The position numbers and the translations under genes were made by a program. A stretch of 11,338 nt of DNA from Pseudomonadota bacterium (GTDB lineage Bacteria > Pseudomonadota > Alphaproteobacteria > Azospirillales > Azospirillaceae): positions 1-11,338 of the forward strand of contig JAEZHQ010000412.1 of the NCBI GenBank assembly GCA_023416455.1. The letters run 5' to 3'. A model generated the notes under the pieces. The model saw only the letters and a list, made by a program, of their open reading frames with translations. It was not told the DNA's origin and did not search any database. Positions 1-6,145 of the stretch are shown here, piece by piece; position 1 is the first letter of the stretch; every line of letters starts with the position of its first letter.

Positions 1-1
1 C

Positions 2-178
2 AGCGGCGGCACGCCCTCCGACCTCGGCCGCGACGCCCGCGACGGCTTCCTCGGCCTGATGAAGACGTGCGCCAAGCTCGGCATCGCCTTTTGGGACGTC
101 CTCGGCCATCGCCTCGGCGTTCCCGAAGGCCCGTACGTCGAGTGCCTGCCGGACATCATTCGCCAGCGCGCCGCTTAA
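2..178 (+). mobile_element. Transposase, C-terminal fragment (IS66-like, tentative)
   Basis: This is the last 58 codons of a reading frame that enters from outside the window and ends at TAA 176-178. The frame begins with an SGGTPSDLGRDARDGF stretch and continues with KTCAKLGIAFWDVLGHRLGV. An SGGT(R/P)S start to the tail, followed by a short helical segment and a 'fixed, one-domain' ending, is what I recall from the C-termini of IS66-type DDE transposases. The catalytic core lies to the left and cannot be seen, so activity cannot be judged. Its direction is opposite to the next gene, gloB, and nothing suggests they are co-transcribed. The family assignment rests on memory of the tail motif only; that it is a transposase is more secure than which family it belongs to. 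Confidence 0.6.
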
Positions 179-244
179 GCCTGAGCGCCCGGACTTTTGC
201 CCCTGTTACCGCGATCCATGCTATCGCATTGATCTGCCAGGCTT

Positions 245-279
245 TACCGGCGGCGCTCCGTGTCCATGCGCCGCCGGTA
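245..279. repeat. 12-bp perfect inverted repeat after the transposase
   Basis: TACCGGCGGCGC at 245-256 is matched exactly in reverse complement by GCGCCGCCGGTA at 268-279, with an 11-nt loop. Imperfect pairing continues outward (GCCAG near 236-240 against CTGGC near 283-287). It lies about 70 nt after the transposase stop. It could be the transcription terminator or end structure of the insertion sequence; there is no T-tract after it. The rest of the 179-426 stretch shows no coding signal that I trust. Confidence 0.5.
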
Positions 280-402
280 TGGCTGGCGTGAATGGGCCGT
301 CACCGAGATGAGGGCAGGAGATTGCAGGCGGCGGACACGGCCGCGGCGCGGCGTGTCCCGATCCACCCCGTAAGCAGGATCAACGGGGCAAGAAAGATGC
401 CG

Positions 403-426
403 CCGCCCGGGCGGGGCCGCCAGGGG
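403..426 (-). terminator. Possible weak terminator after gloB
   Basis: Read on the minus strand, the sequence just after the gloB stop contains a 12-bp palindrome (CCGCCCGGGCGG, 403-414) followed, after a short gap, by a T-rich run near 392-399. The palindrome can form only a short stem, so this is a weak candidate. Confidence 0.22.
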
Positions 427-1188
427 TCAGAATTCGTCCTTGCGGCGGCGGATTTCGGCGAAGACCGCCACCGGGTCGGCCCCGGCCAGGCCGACCGCCG
501 CCTGCACCGCGGGCTGGTCGGCGCGCAGGAAGGGGTTGGTCAGCCGCTCCTCCGCGATGGTGGTGGGGATGGTCGGCTCGCCGCGGCCGCGGGCGGCGGC
601 GACCGCCTCGGCGCGGGCGCGCAGCGCGTCGTTTCCGGGGTCGACGGTGACCGCGAAGCGGGCGTTGGACAGGGTGTATTCGTGGCCGCAATAGACGCGG
701 GTGTGGCCGGGCAGCGCCCGCAGCTTGCACAGCGAGTCCCACATCTGCGCCGGCGTGCCCTCGAACAGCCGGCCGCAGCCGAGCGCGAACAGCGTGTCGC
801 CGCAGAAGACCGCCCCGGCCTCGGGGAACCAGAAGGCGATGTGGCCGGCGGTGTGGCCGGGGATGAAAAGCACGCACGCGGTTTGCGATCCGAAGGAAAG
901 GCTCTCGCCTTCGTCCAGCAGCGTCTCCATATCCGGGATGCGGGCCGCGTCGGCGCGGGCGCCGGCGATCACCGCGCCGTAGCGCGCCTTCAGCGCGCGG
1001 TTGCCGCCGACGTGGTCGTTGTGGTGGTGGGTGTTGAGGATGTGGGTCAGGCTCCAGCCGCGCCGGTCCAGCTCCGCCGCGACCGGGCCGGCGTCGCCGG
1101 GGTCGACGGCGCCGACGGCGCCGGTTGCCGGATCGCGCAGGAGATAGATGTAATTGTCGGCGAAAGCCGGAACGAGGTGAATCTCCAT
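427..1188 (-). CDS. gloB: Hydroxyacylglutathione hydrolase (glyoxalase II)
   Basis: This enzyme hydrolyses S-D-lactoylglutathione to D-lactate and glutathione, the second step of cytoplasmic methylglyoxal detoxification. The 253-residue product matches the usual family length of about 250-260. It has a metallo-beta-lactamase fold. The two-metal site is complete: THHHNDH at 53-59 gives His54, His56, Asp58 and His59, and the other ligands are His112 (PGHTAGH), Asp131 (CGDTLF) and His169 (YCGHEYT). The C-terminal helical part with the TNPFLR motif (217-222), typical of GloB, is present. The ATG at 1186-1188 starts directly with the conserved MEIHLVPAFADNYIYLL stretch and has a GGGAGAGG ribosome-binding site upstream. 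The reading frame is open far upstream, but that extension lacks family similarity. The gene is divergent from the methyltransferase-like gene, with start codons only 45 nt apart, so the two may share a control region. Confidence 0.96.
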   Translation of the reverse strand: MEIHLVPAFADNYIYLLRDPATGAVGAVDPGDAGPVAAELDRRGWSLTHILNTHHHNDHVGGNRALKARYGAVIAGARADAARIPDMETLLDEGESLSFGSQTACVLFIPGHTAGHIAFWFPEAGAVFCGDTLFALGCGRLFEGTPAQMWDSLCKLRALPGHTRVYCGHEYTLSNARFAVTVDPGNDALRARAEAVAAARGRGEPTIPTTIAEERLTNPFLRADQPAVQAAVGLAGADPVAVFAEIRRRKDEF

Positions 1189-1233
1189 GGCCGGGGCCTC
1201 TCCCGCAAGAAAGCGTGATAACGTCGGATGACC

Positions 1234-2007
1234 ATGTACACCGATATCGTCGACCTCCGGGAGTTCTACGAGTCCAGCCTGGGCCAGGTGGCGCGGCGGA
1301 TGATCCGCCGCCGCATCCGGACGATCTGGCCGGACGTGCGCGGCCAGATCCTGCTGGGCGTCGGCTACACCACCCCCTATCTGCGCCCCTTCCGCGACGA
1401 GGCGGAGCGCGTCGTCTCGATCATGCCGGCCAGCCAGGGCGTGGCCTTCTGGCCGCCCGAGGGGCCGGGGCTGGTGGCCCTGGGCGACGAGGCGGACCTG
1501 CCGTTCGGCGACATGACGGTCGACCGCGTGCTTCTCGTCCACGGGCTGGAGGGCACCGAGCAGCTGCGCCCGATGATGCGGGAGATCTGGCGCGTGCTGG
1601 CCGGCGGCGGGCGGGTGCTGGTGATCGTGCCGAACCGGCGCGGCCTGTGGGCGCGGGCCGACTGGACGCCCTTCGGCCACGGCTTTCCCTATTCGGCCTC
1701 GCAGCTCAAGCAGGTGCTGCGCGACACCATGTTCGTGCCGGAACGCACCGGCCATGCCCTGTTCATCCCGCCCCTGCGCTCGCGCTTCCTGCTCAAGACC
1801 GCGCCGGCCTGGGAGGAGGTGGGCGGGCGCTGGTTCAAGGCATTCGCCGGGGTCACCATGATCGAGGCGTCCAAGCAGATCTTCGCCGGCGTGTCGCGCA
1901 AGGCGCAGCCGGCCAAGCGCCGGCTGATGGTCCCGCTCTCCGGTGGCGCCGCCCCCGCCCGGCGCCCGGCGGGGTCGGGTGCCTGGCGGGTGTCCGAGGA
2001 GCCCTGA
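1234..2007 (+). CDS. Class I SAM-methyltransferase-like protein
   Basis: A 257-residue soluble protein with a methyltransferase-type Rossmann pattern. A beta-1/Gly-rich segment (QILLGVGYTTPYL, 38-50) is followed by the 'ADLPF...DRVLLVHGLE' strand (87-106) and by REIWRVLAGGGRVLVIVPN (116-134), the typical region before and within beta-5 of type 11 methyltransferases. The expected acidic residues at the ends of beta-1 and beta-2 are absent (see findings), so substrate and activity are unknown. A similar gene next to gloB is, from memory, common in alphaproteobacteria. I chose the ATG at 1234 because CGGA at 1225-1228 sits five nucleotides before it; the ATG at 1228, two codons upstream, has no ribosome-binding site. 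The C-terminal 30 residues are Ala/Pro/Arg-rich and probably disordered. Confidence 0.8.
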   Translation: MYTDIVDLREFYESSLGQVARRMIRRRIRTIWPDVRGQILLGVGYTTPYLRPFRDEAERVVSIMPASQGVAFWPPEGPGLVALGDEADLPFGDMTVDRVLLVHGLEGTEQLRPMMREIWRVLAGGGRVLVIVPNRRGLWARADWTPFGHGFPYSASQLKQVLRDTMFVPERTGHALFIPPLRSRFLLKTAPAWEEVGGRWFKAFAGVTMIEASKQIFAGVSRKAQPAKRRLMVPLSGGAAPARRPAGSGAWRVSEEP

Positions 2008-2063
2008 TGCCGCTTCCGTAAGACCGGGGCGGGGAAGGGAGGCACCGGTCCTTCGAAGCGGCA
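2008..2063. terminator. Nested inverted repeat between convergent genes
   Basis: TGCCGCTTC (2008-2016) pairs perfectly with GAAGCGGCA (2055-2063). Inside it, GACCGG (2022-2027) pairs with CCGGTC (2045-2050), leaving a 17-nt loop. The structure starts directly after the methyltransferase stop and lies about 50 nt from the end of the converging receptor gene. It is a plausible bidirectional transcription stop, although it lacks a T-tract. Confidence 0.4.
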
Positions 2064-2116
2064 CCGCGGCACAGCCTCGAATCGGCGCCGCTTCATCCGG
2101 CCCGCGGTCCGGCCGC

Positions 2117-3331
2117 TCATCCCCGCATCTGGCGCAGCACCTCGCCGACCTGCCCGTTGAGACCGCCCACCCGCGCGGTCAGCGTCTGCGCCAGCGTGCT
2201 CAACGAATCGAGCGTCTGGGAGACGCCGCCGACGGTCTGCTCGGCGCTTCCGATGCTGCGCCCGGCGGTTGCGGCGTCCTGGCGGGAGCGGTCGAGGGTG
2301 CGCGACACCTCGGTGGTCAGGCCGGCCTGTTCGTCGATGGCCGCCCCCACCGTGTCGTTGATGGTCTGGATCGAGCCGATGGTGGCGTGGATGCGGCCGA
2401 GCGCCTCGTCCACCGCGGCGGTCTCGCGTTGCAGGTTGGCGACCTGGTCGGCGATCTGCTTGGTGGCGTCGGCGGTCTGGCGGGACAGCGCCTTCACCTC
2501 GTTGGCGACGACGGCGAAGCCCCGGCCGGCCTCGCCGGCGCGGGCCGCCTCGATGGTGGCGTTGAGCGCCAGCAGGTTGGTCTGGCTGGCGATGGCGTTG
2601 ATCAGCTTGACGACGCTGGCGATCTGTTCCGCCGCCGCGCGCAGCGAGGTCATGACCGTGGTGGCGCGGTCGGAATCGACCGCCGCCGCCTGGCTGATCT
2701 CGCGCGCCTTGGCGGTGTCGCCGGAGATGCGCTGGGCGGTGGTGGTGAGCCGGTCGATCACGCTGGCGATGCCGCCGACCGACTGGTCGACGGCGCGCGC
2801 GGCGGCCGCCGCCTCGCCGGCCTGGTGCAGGCAGTCGCCGTTGGCGCGCTTGACGCTGCCGACCGCCTCGTCGAGCTTGCGGCCGATCTCCGCCGCTTCC
2901 GTTGCCAGCCCGCCGATGTCGCGCTCCAGCCGGTCGGACAGCTCGCGCAGCAGCCGGCTGCGCTGGGCCTCCGCCAGCTCGGCCCGGATGATGGAGATTG
3001 CCCAGTGGCGGGCGATGCGGGCGTAGCGGCGGGCCTGCTCCAGCGGCGCGGCGACGCCGAGCGAGGCGATGCGCCGCCCGTCGACGTCGATGCCGACGTT
3101 GTAGCCCTCGCGCATGGTGGCGGAGGAGCGTGCCGCCTCCTCCTTGGTCACCGCGCGCTCCTCGCAGCGCCCGGCCATGATCTCGGCGGCGATGGCGTGC
3201 GTGTTGCCGACCCGCTCCCGGGCGGTCGAGGCGATGATGGTGCCGCCCTTGGCCATGAAGGACACGGTCGCGTCCAGTTCACGGCCGATGTGGTCGCAAA
3301 TCTCCTGGGCGACGCTGGCGCTGAGTTCCAA
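2117..3331 (-). CDS. Soluble methyl-accepting chemotaxis protein with sugar-diacid recognition domain
   Basis: A 404-residue cytoplasmic chemoreceptor-type protein. Residues 1 to about 118 resemble the putative sugar diacid recognition domain of CdaR-type regulators (QEICDHIGRELDATVSFM, then GTIIASTARERVGNTH, then YNVGIDVDGRRIASLGV). Residues of about 125-400 form the long helical signalling hairpin; its conserved tip, LLALNATIEAARAGEAGRGF followed by AVVANEV, is at 253-279. No transmembrane segment is visible. It should signal through a CheA/CheW complex, but the ligand is unknown. The TTG at 3329-3331 is preferred as the start, because GGAGAA lies eight nucleotides before it and it leads directly into the sensor domain. 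An in-frame ATG at 3392-3394 would add 21 residues without domain similarity and has no ribosome-binding site. No che genes are nearby. Confidence 0.87.
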   Translation of the reverse strand: MELSASVAQEICDHIGRELDATVSFMAKGGTIIASTARERVGNTHAIAAEIMAGRCEERAVTKEEAARSSATMREGYNVGIDVDGRRIASLGVAAPLEQARRYARIARHWAISIIRAELAEAQRSRLLRELSDRLERDIGGLATEAAEIGRKLDEAVGSVKRANGDCLHQAGEAAAAARAVDQSVGGIASVIDRLTTTAQRISGDTAKAREISQAAAVDSDRATTVMTSLRAAAEQIASVVKLINAIASQTNLLALNATIEAARAGEAGRGFAVVANEVKALSRQTADATKQIADQVANLQRETAAVDEALGRIHATIGSIQTINDTVGAAIDEQAGLTTEVSRTLDRSRQDAATAGRSIGSAEQTVGGVSQTLDSLSTLAQTLTARVGGLNGQVGEVLRQMRG

Positions 3332-3435
3332 AGCTCGTTCTCCGGGTCCGGTGGGTTCGACCGCTGTTGTCCGGCCATACAATCCGCACAGCATAGCAAT
3401 GCGGCGTTAACGGGTGGTTGAGGCCGTCGCTCCGC

Positions 3436-3990
3436 TCAGGGCTTCCCGCGCAGCGTCGGTGCGCCAGCCGCGTAGTCGAAGGGCGGCGCCTTGGCAAGGT
3501 CGGCGTCGTCGAGGTTGAGCGTCGCCCCCGCCCGCTCCGCCCCGGCGCCGTCCAGCCGCAGCGTGCTCGCGGGCACCGACACCAGCCGCTCGCCGGTCCC
3601 TCCGGCCGTGGCGAGCACGACCCGCTCGATCCGGCCCTCCGGGCCGGTCAGCGTGAAGTCGCGGATCTCGCCCCAGGGCCGGCCGCTGCGGGTCCGCACC
3701 TCGGTGCCGATCAGGGTCTGGGCGGCGGCGGCGGTGAGGGGACGGGCGCCGGGTTCCACGGGCGGGGCAGCCCGCTGCAATTCGTCCGACGGGGCCGAGC
3801 CGCTGATCCCCGAGGGCGAGGCGGTCGGCTCGGTGGCCGGCTGGTCCTCGGGGCGCGGCGCCGTCATCAGGGGCGCCTGGGCGGCGGCCGGCGGTGCGGC
3901 CGGCTGTTCGGGCGGTGCGGTCTGGCCGAGGGCCGCCGTGGCCATCAGGAGGATGGCGGCCGGTGCGGCGAGGGCGGCGGCGATGGGCAT
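3436..3990 (-). CDS. Exported PRC-barrel domain protein
   Basis: A 184-residue protein. The N-terminus has a hydrophobic stretch (AAALAAPAAILLMATAALG, residues 4-22) that looks like a signal peptide cut near residue 22, though it lacks a positive charge. Residues of about 23-85 are a Pro/Ala-rich, probably flexible linker. Residues of about 86-150 match a PRC-barrel: LIGTEVRTRSGRPWGEIRDF, then IERVVLA, then LVSVPASTLRL. PRC-barrels are small beta-barrels that bind proteins, as in the photosynthetic reaction centre H subunit and RimM; the role here is unknown. The ATG at 3990 has a GGGAGC site eight nucleotides upstream. A TTG at 4026 would add MKGRILATGASP and give the signal peptide its basic residues, but it lacks a ribosome-binding site. 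It lies 74 nt downstream of metW in the same direction. Confidence 0.78.
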   Translation of the reverse strand: MPIAAALAAPAAILLMATAALGQTAPPEQPAAPPAAAQAPLMTAPRPEDQPATEPTASPSGISGSAPSDELQRAAPPVEPGARPLTAAAAQTLIGTEVRTRSGRPWGEIRDFTLTGPEGRIERVVLATAGGTGERLVSVPASTLRLDGAGAERAGATLNLDDADLAKAPPFDYAAGAPTLRGKP

Positions 3991-4029
3991 GGGCGAAGCT
4001 CCCGTTGCGAGGATCCTGCCCTTCAAACA

Positions 4030-4053
4030 CCGCAAAAGGGGGGTGGGTTGCGG
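4030..4053 (-). terminator. Possible hairpin between metW and the PRC-barrel gene
   Basis: CCGCAA (4030-4035) and TTGCGG (4048-4053) can pair around a 12-nt loop, 12 nt beyond the metW stop on the minus strand. A mildly T-rich stretch (TGTTTG) follows. The stem is short, so it is only a candidate for attenuating read-through into the PRC-barrel gene. Confidence 0.22.
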
Positions 4054-4064
4054 CCATCGCCCGT

Positions 4065-4715
4065 TCAGCCCCGGCGCAACAGGAAGACGCCCTGTTCGCC
4101 CAGGAGGTTGGCGAGGCCGGAATGGGCTTGGCCGGTGATCCGGCCGGCACGGTCCAGGATCATGCAGCGCTCGATGCGCATGCCCATCTCCTCGGTCAGC
4201 GCGACGAAGTCCTTGATCGTGCAGAGATGGATGTTGGGGGTTTCCCACCACTGGTAGCCCAGCGTCTCGGTCACCGGCATGCGCCCGGTCACCAGGAGCT
4301 GGAGGCGGATGCGCCAGTAGCCGAAGTTGGGCACCGACACGATGGCGCGCCGGCCGATGCGCGCCAGGTTCTCCAGGACGGCGCGCGGCTCCCGCATGGC
4401 CTGGAGCGTCTGGCCGAGGATGACGTAGTCGAAGGCGTCGGCCGGATAATCCTTGAGGTCGGTCTCGGCGTCGCCCTGGATGACCGGGAGACCCTGGGCC
4501 ACGCACCGGTGGACGCCGTCCATGCTGAGTTCGATGCCGCGGCCGTCCACCCCCTTGCTGCGGGCGAGGAAGCCGAGGAGCGCGCCGTCGCCGCAGCCGA
4601 CGTCGAGGACGCGGCTGCCCGGCTCGACCAGATCGGCGATCAGCTTCAGGTCGAGCCGGATGCCGCCGGCGCTGCCGGTGCGGACAGGGGCGGTGCCGTC
4701 GTCGCGGGGATTCAT
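4065..4715 (-). CDS. metW: Methionine biosynthesis protein MetW
   Basis: A 216-residue class I methyltransferase-fold protein, close to the usual family length of about 200-215. Motif I is complete (VLDVGCGDGALL, 37-48), with an acidic residue after beta-2 (GIELS, 60-64). Family signatures NFGYWRIRLQLLVTGRMPVT (130-149) and WWETPNIHLCTIKDF (156-170) identify MetW rather than a generic methyltransferase. MetW works with MetX in methionine synthesis; work in Pseudomonas indicates that it supports MetX activity, and no methyl-transfer reaction is established as far as I know. It lies directly downstream of metX, with 63 nt between stop and start, so the pair is almost certainly one transcript. 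No strong ribosome-binding site precedes the ATG. Confidence 0.95.
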   Translation of the reverse strand: MNPRDDGTAPVRTGSAGGIRLDLKLIADLVEPGSRVLDVGCGDGALLGFLARSKGVDGRGIELSMDGVHRCVAQGLPVIQGDAETDLKDYPADAFDYVILGQTLQAMREPRAVLENLARIGRRAIVSVPNFGYWRIRLQLLVTGRMPVTETLGYQWWETPNIHLCTIKDFVALTEEMGMRIERCMILDRAGRITGQAHSGLANLLGEQGVFLLRRG

Positions 4716-4763
4716 CGCGGGTTCGTGTCGGGCTCGTGGAGGGGGGCTGGTGTCGGCGGGGAC

Positions 4764-4787
4764 GGGTCAGCGGGCGGGTCAGCGGGC
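4764..4787. repeat. 12-bp tandem duplication across the metX stop codon
   Basis: GGGTCAGCGGGC occurs at 4764-4775 and again immediately at 4776-4787 (plus-strand reading). The second copy contains the metX stop codon (TCA at 4779-4781, TGA on the coding strand). The first copy therefore supplies another in-frame stop 12 nt further on. Confidence 0.85.
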
Positions 4788-6008
4788 GGGGCGGTGGGCG
4801 GCCAGGCCGCGCTGTTCGGCGCAGCCGTCCAGGAAGCCGCGGATCACCTGGTGGAACTCCGGCTCGTCCAGCAGGAAGGCGTCGTGTCCCTTGTCGGTCC
4901 GCACCTCGACGAAGCTGACGTTGGCGGCCACCGCGTTCAGCGCGTGCACGATGGCCCGCGATTCCGAGGTCGGGAACAGCCAGTCGCTGGAGAAGCTGGC
5001 CAGGCAGAAGCGCACGGGCGTGCCGCGCCCGTCCTTGCGGAAGGCGTTGGACAGCGCCCCGCCATGGTCGGCGGCGAGGTCGAAATAGTCCATCGCGCGG
5101 GTGATGTAGAGATAGGAGTTGGCATCGAACCGTTCGACGAAGCTGATACCCTGGTGGCGCAGGTAGCTCTCCACCTGGAAGTCGGCGTCGAAGCCGTAGG
5201 TGACGGACTGGCGGTTTTGCAGGTTGCGCCCGAACTTGCGGTGCAGGGCCGGTTCCGACAGGTAGGTGATGTGGGCGGCCATGCGCGCCACCGCCAGCCC
5301 GCGGTGCGGGCGTCTGCCTTCCAGCAGGTAGTTGCCGCCGCACCAGTCCGGATCGGCCATGATGGCCTGGCGGCCGACCTCGTGGAAGGCGATGTTCTGC
5401 GCCGAATGGCGCGCCGCCGTGGCGATGGGCACCGCCGCGAACACCGATTCCGGGTAGGCGGCCGCCCATTGCAGGACCTGCATGCCGCCCATGGAGCCGC
5501 CGATGACGCCGAACAGCCGCTCGATCCCCAGCCGCTCCACCAGCCGCTTTTGCGCGCGCACCATGTCGGCGATGGTGATGACGGGGAAGGACAGGCCGTA
5601 GGGCCGGCCGGTCGCCGGGTCGGTCTCCTTCGGGCCGCTGCTCCCCATGCAGCCGCCGATCACGTTGGAGCAGATGACGAAATAGCGGTCGGTGTCGACC
5701 GGCCGGCCGGGGCCGACCAGCATCTCCCACCAGCCGGGCTTGCCGGTCACGGGGTGCCGCTCGACCACGAACTGGTCGCCGGTCAGCGCGTGGCAGACCA
5801 GGATGGCGTTGGAGCGGTCGGCGTTCAGCGTGCCGTAGGTCTGGAAGGCGATCTCGAAGGGACCCAGCTCGGCTCCGCTGTCGAGGCGCAACGGCCGGTC
5901 GAGGCCGAGCGTCGCCCGGTGGCCGGGAAGGGCCGTGGCGGAGCTGAACGGGCGGGGCGGCGACCCAGCGTCGGCCGGTGCGACGACGGAGGGGTTCGGC
6001 GCGGACAT
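4779..6008 (-). CDS. metX: Homoserine O-acyltransferase MetX
   Basis: A 409-residue alpha/beta-hydrolase enzyme that transfers an acyl group from acyl-CoA to the hydroxyl of L-homoserine, the first committed step of methionine synthesis. The catalytic triad is visible: nucleophile Ser172 in GGSMGG (170-175), Asp342 in SSDWLFP (340-346) and His375 in KGHDAF (373-378). Other family signatures are YGTLNADRSNAILVCHALTG (58-77), CSNVIGGCMGSSGP (113-126) and FDANSYLYITRAMDYFD (294-310). The MetX family includes both O-acetyl- and O-succinyltransferases, and the acyl donor cannot be fixed from what I see. The first 45 residues are a poorly conserved extension. No other ATG, GTG or TTG start is close; GGAGG lies an unusually long 14 nt before the ATG. 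It heads the metX-metW transcript and is divergent from the chorismate mutase gene. Confidence 0.96.
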   Translation of the reverse strand: MSAPNPSVVAPADAGSPPRPFSSATALPGHRATLGLDRPLRLDSGAELGPFEIAFQTYGTLNADRSNAILVCHALTGDQFVVERHPVTGKPGWWEMLVGPGRPVDTDRYFVICSNVIGGCMGSSGPKETDPATGRPYGLSFPVITIADMVRAQKRLVERLGIERLFGVIGGSMGGMQVLQWAAAYPESVFAAVPIATAARHSAQNIAFHEVGRQAIMADPDWCGGNYLLEGRRPHRGLAVARMAAHITYLSEPALHRKFGRNLQNRQSVTYGFDADFQVESYLRHQGISFVERFDANSYLYITRAMDYFDLAADHGGALSNAFRKDGRGTPVRFCLASFSSDWLFPTSESRAIVHALNAVAANVSFVEVRTDKGHDAFLLDEPEFHQVIRGFLDGCAEQRGLAAHRPAR

Positions 6009-6044
6009 GACGGTGTGCGGGGCCTCCGGGGGCAGGGGTCCGTA

Positions 6045-6074
6045 TAGCTAGGGAGCAAGGCTCGGAGGTGTCAA
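6045..6074 (-). promoter_or_regulatory. Candidate sigma70-type promoter for metX
   Basis: On the minus strand, a perfect TTGACA (-35, 6074 down to 6069) is followed after 18 nt by TAGCTA (-10, 6050 down to 6045), in a locally AT-rich stretch of a GC-rich window. Transcription would start near 6037, giving a leader of about 30 nt before metX. Confidence 0.5.
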
Positions 6075-6082
6075 CGTTTTCT

Positions 6083-6111
6083 TTGATTTTAGGAAGGCTG
6101 CGGACTACTAC
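6083..6111 (+). promoter_or_regulatory. Candidate promoter for the chorismate mutase gene
   Basis: TTGATT (6083-6088) is followed after 17 nt by TACTAC (6106-6111); TACTAT at 6109-6114 is an alternative -10. It lies back to back with the metX promoter candidate, the two -35 hexamers being only 8 nt apart. It also places the transcription start downstream of the GTG at 6068, which argues for translation from the ATG at 6146. Confidence 0.4.
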
Positions 6112-6145
6112 TATTCGGCTCTTGATCCAATGGTCCCGACGTCCA

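Noticed and set aside
67..291. Short plus-strand open frame at the left edge
   Set aside because: It overlaps the transposase tail in another frame and is Arg/Pro-rich; no ribosome-binding site or similarity.
4736..4778. G-rich spacer between metX and metW as a possible small gene or structured RNA
   Set aside because: It is explained by the 12-bp duplication and G-runs; no hairpin or start signal stands out.
3894..6047. A 717-codon plus-strand open frame opposite metX-metW
   Set aside because: Val/Gly/Ala/His-rich shadow of metX and metW codons, with no recognisable domain.
6009..6068. SAM-II type riboswitch upstream of metX
   Set aside because: Such riboswitches often precede methionine genes in alphaproteobacteria, so I looked. 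The leader after the promoter candidate is only about 30 nt and shows none of the expected pseudoknot sequence.
6068..6145. N-terminal extension of the chorismate mutase from the GTG at 6068
   Set aside because: It would overlap the -35 and -10 candidates of its own gene and adds 26 residues unlike other AroQ proteins.
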